DNA of 64,000 nucleotides from Halovenus amylolytica (GTDB taxonomy: Archaea; Halobacteriota; Halobacteria; Halobacteriales; Haloarculaceae), in NCBI GenBank assembly GCA_004015825.1, contig SAYS01000014.1, positions 1-64,000 on the forward strand, in the 5' to 3' direction. The translations under genes and the position numbers were made by a program. Below, one piece after another: positions 62,386 to 64,000 of this stretch (positions within the stretch are counted from its first letter, which is position 1; each line of letters begins with the position of its first letter). Below the pieces are notes generated by a model. That model was not told where the DNA came from, did not search any database, and saw only the letters and a program-made list of their open reading frames with translations.

Positions 62386-63918
62386 ATGGACCGACGGACG
62401 TTTTTGCAGGCTGTGACGAGTCTCGCCGGGACAGCCGCGCTGACCGGCGGTGCTCTCGCGGGCACCAGTACCGCATCAGCACACATCCCGTTCGAGCCCC
62501 TGGGTTCCGTGGCGGTTCCCGGTGCGAAAGAAGCGACTGTTCACCACGACGACGAAGTAGCCTACGTCGCGACCGGCGACGGGTTCGCAGCTGTCGATAT
62601 CTCCGACCCACGAGAACCCGAGATTCTCGCCGAGCGGCGCGGGATCGAAAACGAGAGTGGCGCACAGATCCCGCAGATCTGGGATCTCTGGCCCTGGGAG
62701 AACAGACTCGTCGTCGCAGGCCCAGCACAGGGCCGCGGGGGCGATGGCTCCGGGTTCGCACTGTTCGATATCGAGGAGCCGAGCGAACCCGAGCAGGTGG
62801 CAGCGTACGAAACCGCGTTCGGGATCCACAACTGCTATTTCGACGACGGGATGGTTTATCTCACCGGCAGTAGCCTCAGGACGAATCCGCTGGTGATGAT
62901 CGACGTCACTGACGACAGCCCCGAAGAGGTCGGTCGGTGGTCGATCGTCGACGAAGACGAATCCTACGGTGATATTCCCGTTCCGTTGCGTCCCCTCCAC
63001 GATATCTACGTGCAAGACGATATCGCCTACCTCTCCTACTGGGAGGCCGGTGCGTGGATCGTCGACGTGAGCGAACCGGCGTCGCCGTCGGTCCGCTCGC
63101 GTGTCGGGGAGTACGACCTCTCGGAGCTGATGGACGTGAGTGGTGTCGACGCACAGCTCAACGCCTTTACGCCGCCCGGCAACGCCCACTACGCGCAGGT
63201 GAACGACGACGCGACGGTTCTCGCAGTTGGAAAGGAAGCCTGGGCAACAGAGACGACCGACGGGCTCACAGGTGGGGCAGGTGGCGTCGATCTCTACGAT
63301 ATCGAAGACGAGAGCGACCCGACCCACCTGTCGACTATTAACGCACCGGAGTCGTACTCACAGCAACGGTCCGGCTGGTTCACGACGGCGCACAATCTCG
63401 ATATTACCGGGGATCGGCTGTACACGTCCTGGTACTTCGGCGGCGTCAAGATCCACGATATCAGTGATCCAGAAAATCCCGGCGAGATCGCCTGGTGGCG
63501 CAACCCCGCGGAAGCGAGTTTCTGGACCGCCCAGTCCGCCGGCGAGGAGTTCGTCGCATCGAGTCTCGCGGCCTCGGGGATAGCCAGAGACGCACCGAAC
63601 GACACCAGGGAAGCGCTGTACGTCTTCCCGGATATGGTCGGCGAGCAACACGACCCACCGTCGCTTACCGACCCGCCCAGGGATCTCGCCGAGTCGGGAG
63701 AGGCGACCGGAAACGAATCCGAAGACACAGTCTCAGATGGCGGTGAATCAGTCTCCGAAAATACGAGTGAGCAGAACACGACCGCGGATTCGGCCGAGAG
63801 TGCAGACGACGGCGGTCCGGGTTTCGGTGCGGGTGTGGCTCTCGCGGGACTCGGTGGCGCCTCCTATCTTCTGGCCCGCCGTCGGGGATCTGACGGGAGT
63901 GAAGAGTTTTCAGAGTAG
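62386..63918 (+). CDS. LVIVD-repeat surface protein with Tat signal and PGF-CTERM
   Basis: 510 aa. Tat signal MDRRTFLQAVTSLAGTAALTGGALAGTSTASA, then beta-propeller-like LVIVD repeats (residues about 45-410): AAVDISDPREPEILAER, FALFDIEEPSEPEQVAAYE, WIVDVSEPASPSVRSRVGEY, VDLYDIEDESDPTHLSTI, VKIHDISDPENPGEIAWW. A Ser/Glu/Asn-rich stalk leads to the C-terminal GPGFGAGVALAGLGGASYLLARRR, a PGF-CTERM signal cut by archaeosortase ArtA and lipid-linked. A cell-surface adhesion or enzyme role is possible. Confidence 0.85.
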   Translation: MDRRTFLQAVTSLAGTAALTGGALAGTSTASAHIPFEPLGSVAVPGAKEATVHHDDEVAYVATGDGFAAVDISDPREPEILAERRGIENESGAQIPQIWDLWPWENRLVVAGPAQGRGGDGSGFALFDIEEPSEPEQVAAYETAFGIHNCYFDDGMVYLTGSSLRTNPLVMIDVTDDSPEEVGRWSIVDEDESYGDIPVPLRPLHDIYVQDDIAYLSYWEAGAWIVDVSEPASPSVRSRVGEYDLSELMDVSGVDAQLNAFTPPGNAHYAQVNDDATVLAVGKEAWATETTDGLTGGAGGVDLYDIEDESDPTHLSTINAPESYSQQRSGWFTTAHNLDITGDRLYTSWYFGGVKIHDISDPENPGEIAWWRNPAEASFWTAQSAGEEFVASSLAASGIARDAPNDTREALYVFPDMVGEQHDPPSLTDPPRDLAESGEATGNESEDTVSDGGESVSENTSEQNTTADSAESADDGGPGFGAGVALAGLGGASYLLARRRGSDGSEEFSE

Positions 63919-64000
63919 CCTGTCATGGGTCAGTCGCGCCCACGGTGAGGCCTTCGGCGATATCCGACCCGCGACGTCGATGAGCGGGGTCGAACGGCTG

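Noticed and set aside
63919..64000. Possible C-terminus of a minus-strand gene at the right edge
   Set aside because: Two frames stay open for the last 75-90 bp with similar codon bias, so neither can be chosen without the sequence beyond the window.

Overview
The window is chromosomal DNA of a halophilic archaeon (class Halobacteria). The supporting signs are very acidic proteins, GC-rich coding DNA with short AT-rich TATA promoters close to or directly in front of start codons, archaeal informational genes (TBP, aIF6, L31e, L39e), a bacterioruberin carotenoid cluster, Tat-dependent lipoproteins and a PGF-CTERM protein. No rRNA, tRNA, CRISPR array, complete insertion sequence or prophage was seen. 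The content is mostly core chromosome, so the interesting material lies in domain fusions, regulatory palindromes and small non-autonomous repeats.

Layout. 1-1.6 kb: end of sufB and sufD (Fe-S assembly), then a roughly 310 bp palindromic element. 2.1-6.7 kb: glmM, a tiny zinc protein, a RecA/KaiC-like protein, a PH-domain/Mrr-fold protein and a small membrane protein. 6.8-11.5 kb: DNA mismatch handling (nucS, a membrane protein, mutS). 11.6-16.9 kb: a LolA-like lipoprotein, a MITE-like inverted repeat, a Cys-cluster protein, a CinA-type MoCF-domain protein, a UbiA/lycopene-cyclase-domain fusion and two tandem Tat lipoproteins. 16.9-20.6 kb: acyl-CoA carboxylase operon pccB-pccX-pccA. 20.8-26.1 kb: DUF6159-type membrane protein, ADH synthase, trpCBA, and a methyltransferase. 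26.2-30.5 kb: crtD-lyeJ-cruF facing crtB (bacterioruberin synthesis). 30.6-33.9 kb: aIF6-L31e-L39e, a NUDIX/eIF2B fusion and a GGPP-type synthase, all on one strand. 34-40.6 kb: two small proteins, a three-gene ABC-2 operon whose first permease carries a PrsW-type protease domain, and an MsbA-like exporter. 40.6-46.1 kb: an orphan E1-alpha, purK, cspA, a serine hydrolase and an oxidase-I/NnrS-like membrane protein. 46.3-51.9 kb: thiamine ABC importer (thiBPQ-like), then dacZ-mscS (c-di-AMP synthesis and an osmotic channel). 52-56.9 kb: tRNA G10 methyltransferase, tbp, a solitary m4C-type DNA methyltransferase, hisG and a zinc-ribbon CPBP protease. 57-64 kb: 2Fe-2S ferredoxin, SAH/MTA deaminase, a secreted repeat protein rich in N-glycosylation sequons, ahcY, a second LolA-like lipoprotein and an LVIVD-repeat PGF-CTERM protein.

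Genes that work together: crtB, crtD, lyeJ and cruF, with the GGPP synthase feeding them, cover most of the route from GGPP to bacterioruberin except the phytoene-to-lycopene desaturation, whose enzyme is not seen here. ADH synthase and trpCBA connect aromatic precursor and tryptophan synthesis. AhcY and the SAH/MTA deaminase both remove S-adenosylhomocysteine made by methyltransferases, three of which are in the window. DacZ and MscS are translationally coupled and both concern osmotic state.

The strongest leads are the ABC-2/PrsW fusion, the UbiA/lycopene-cyclase fusion, the PH-Mrr protein with a degraded nuclease motif, the MITE-like repeat with a candidate target duplication at 12379-12494, and operator-like palindromes in front of trpC, thiB and tbp.
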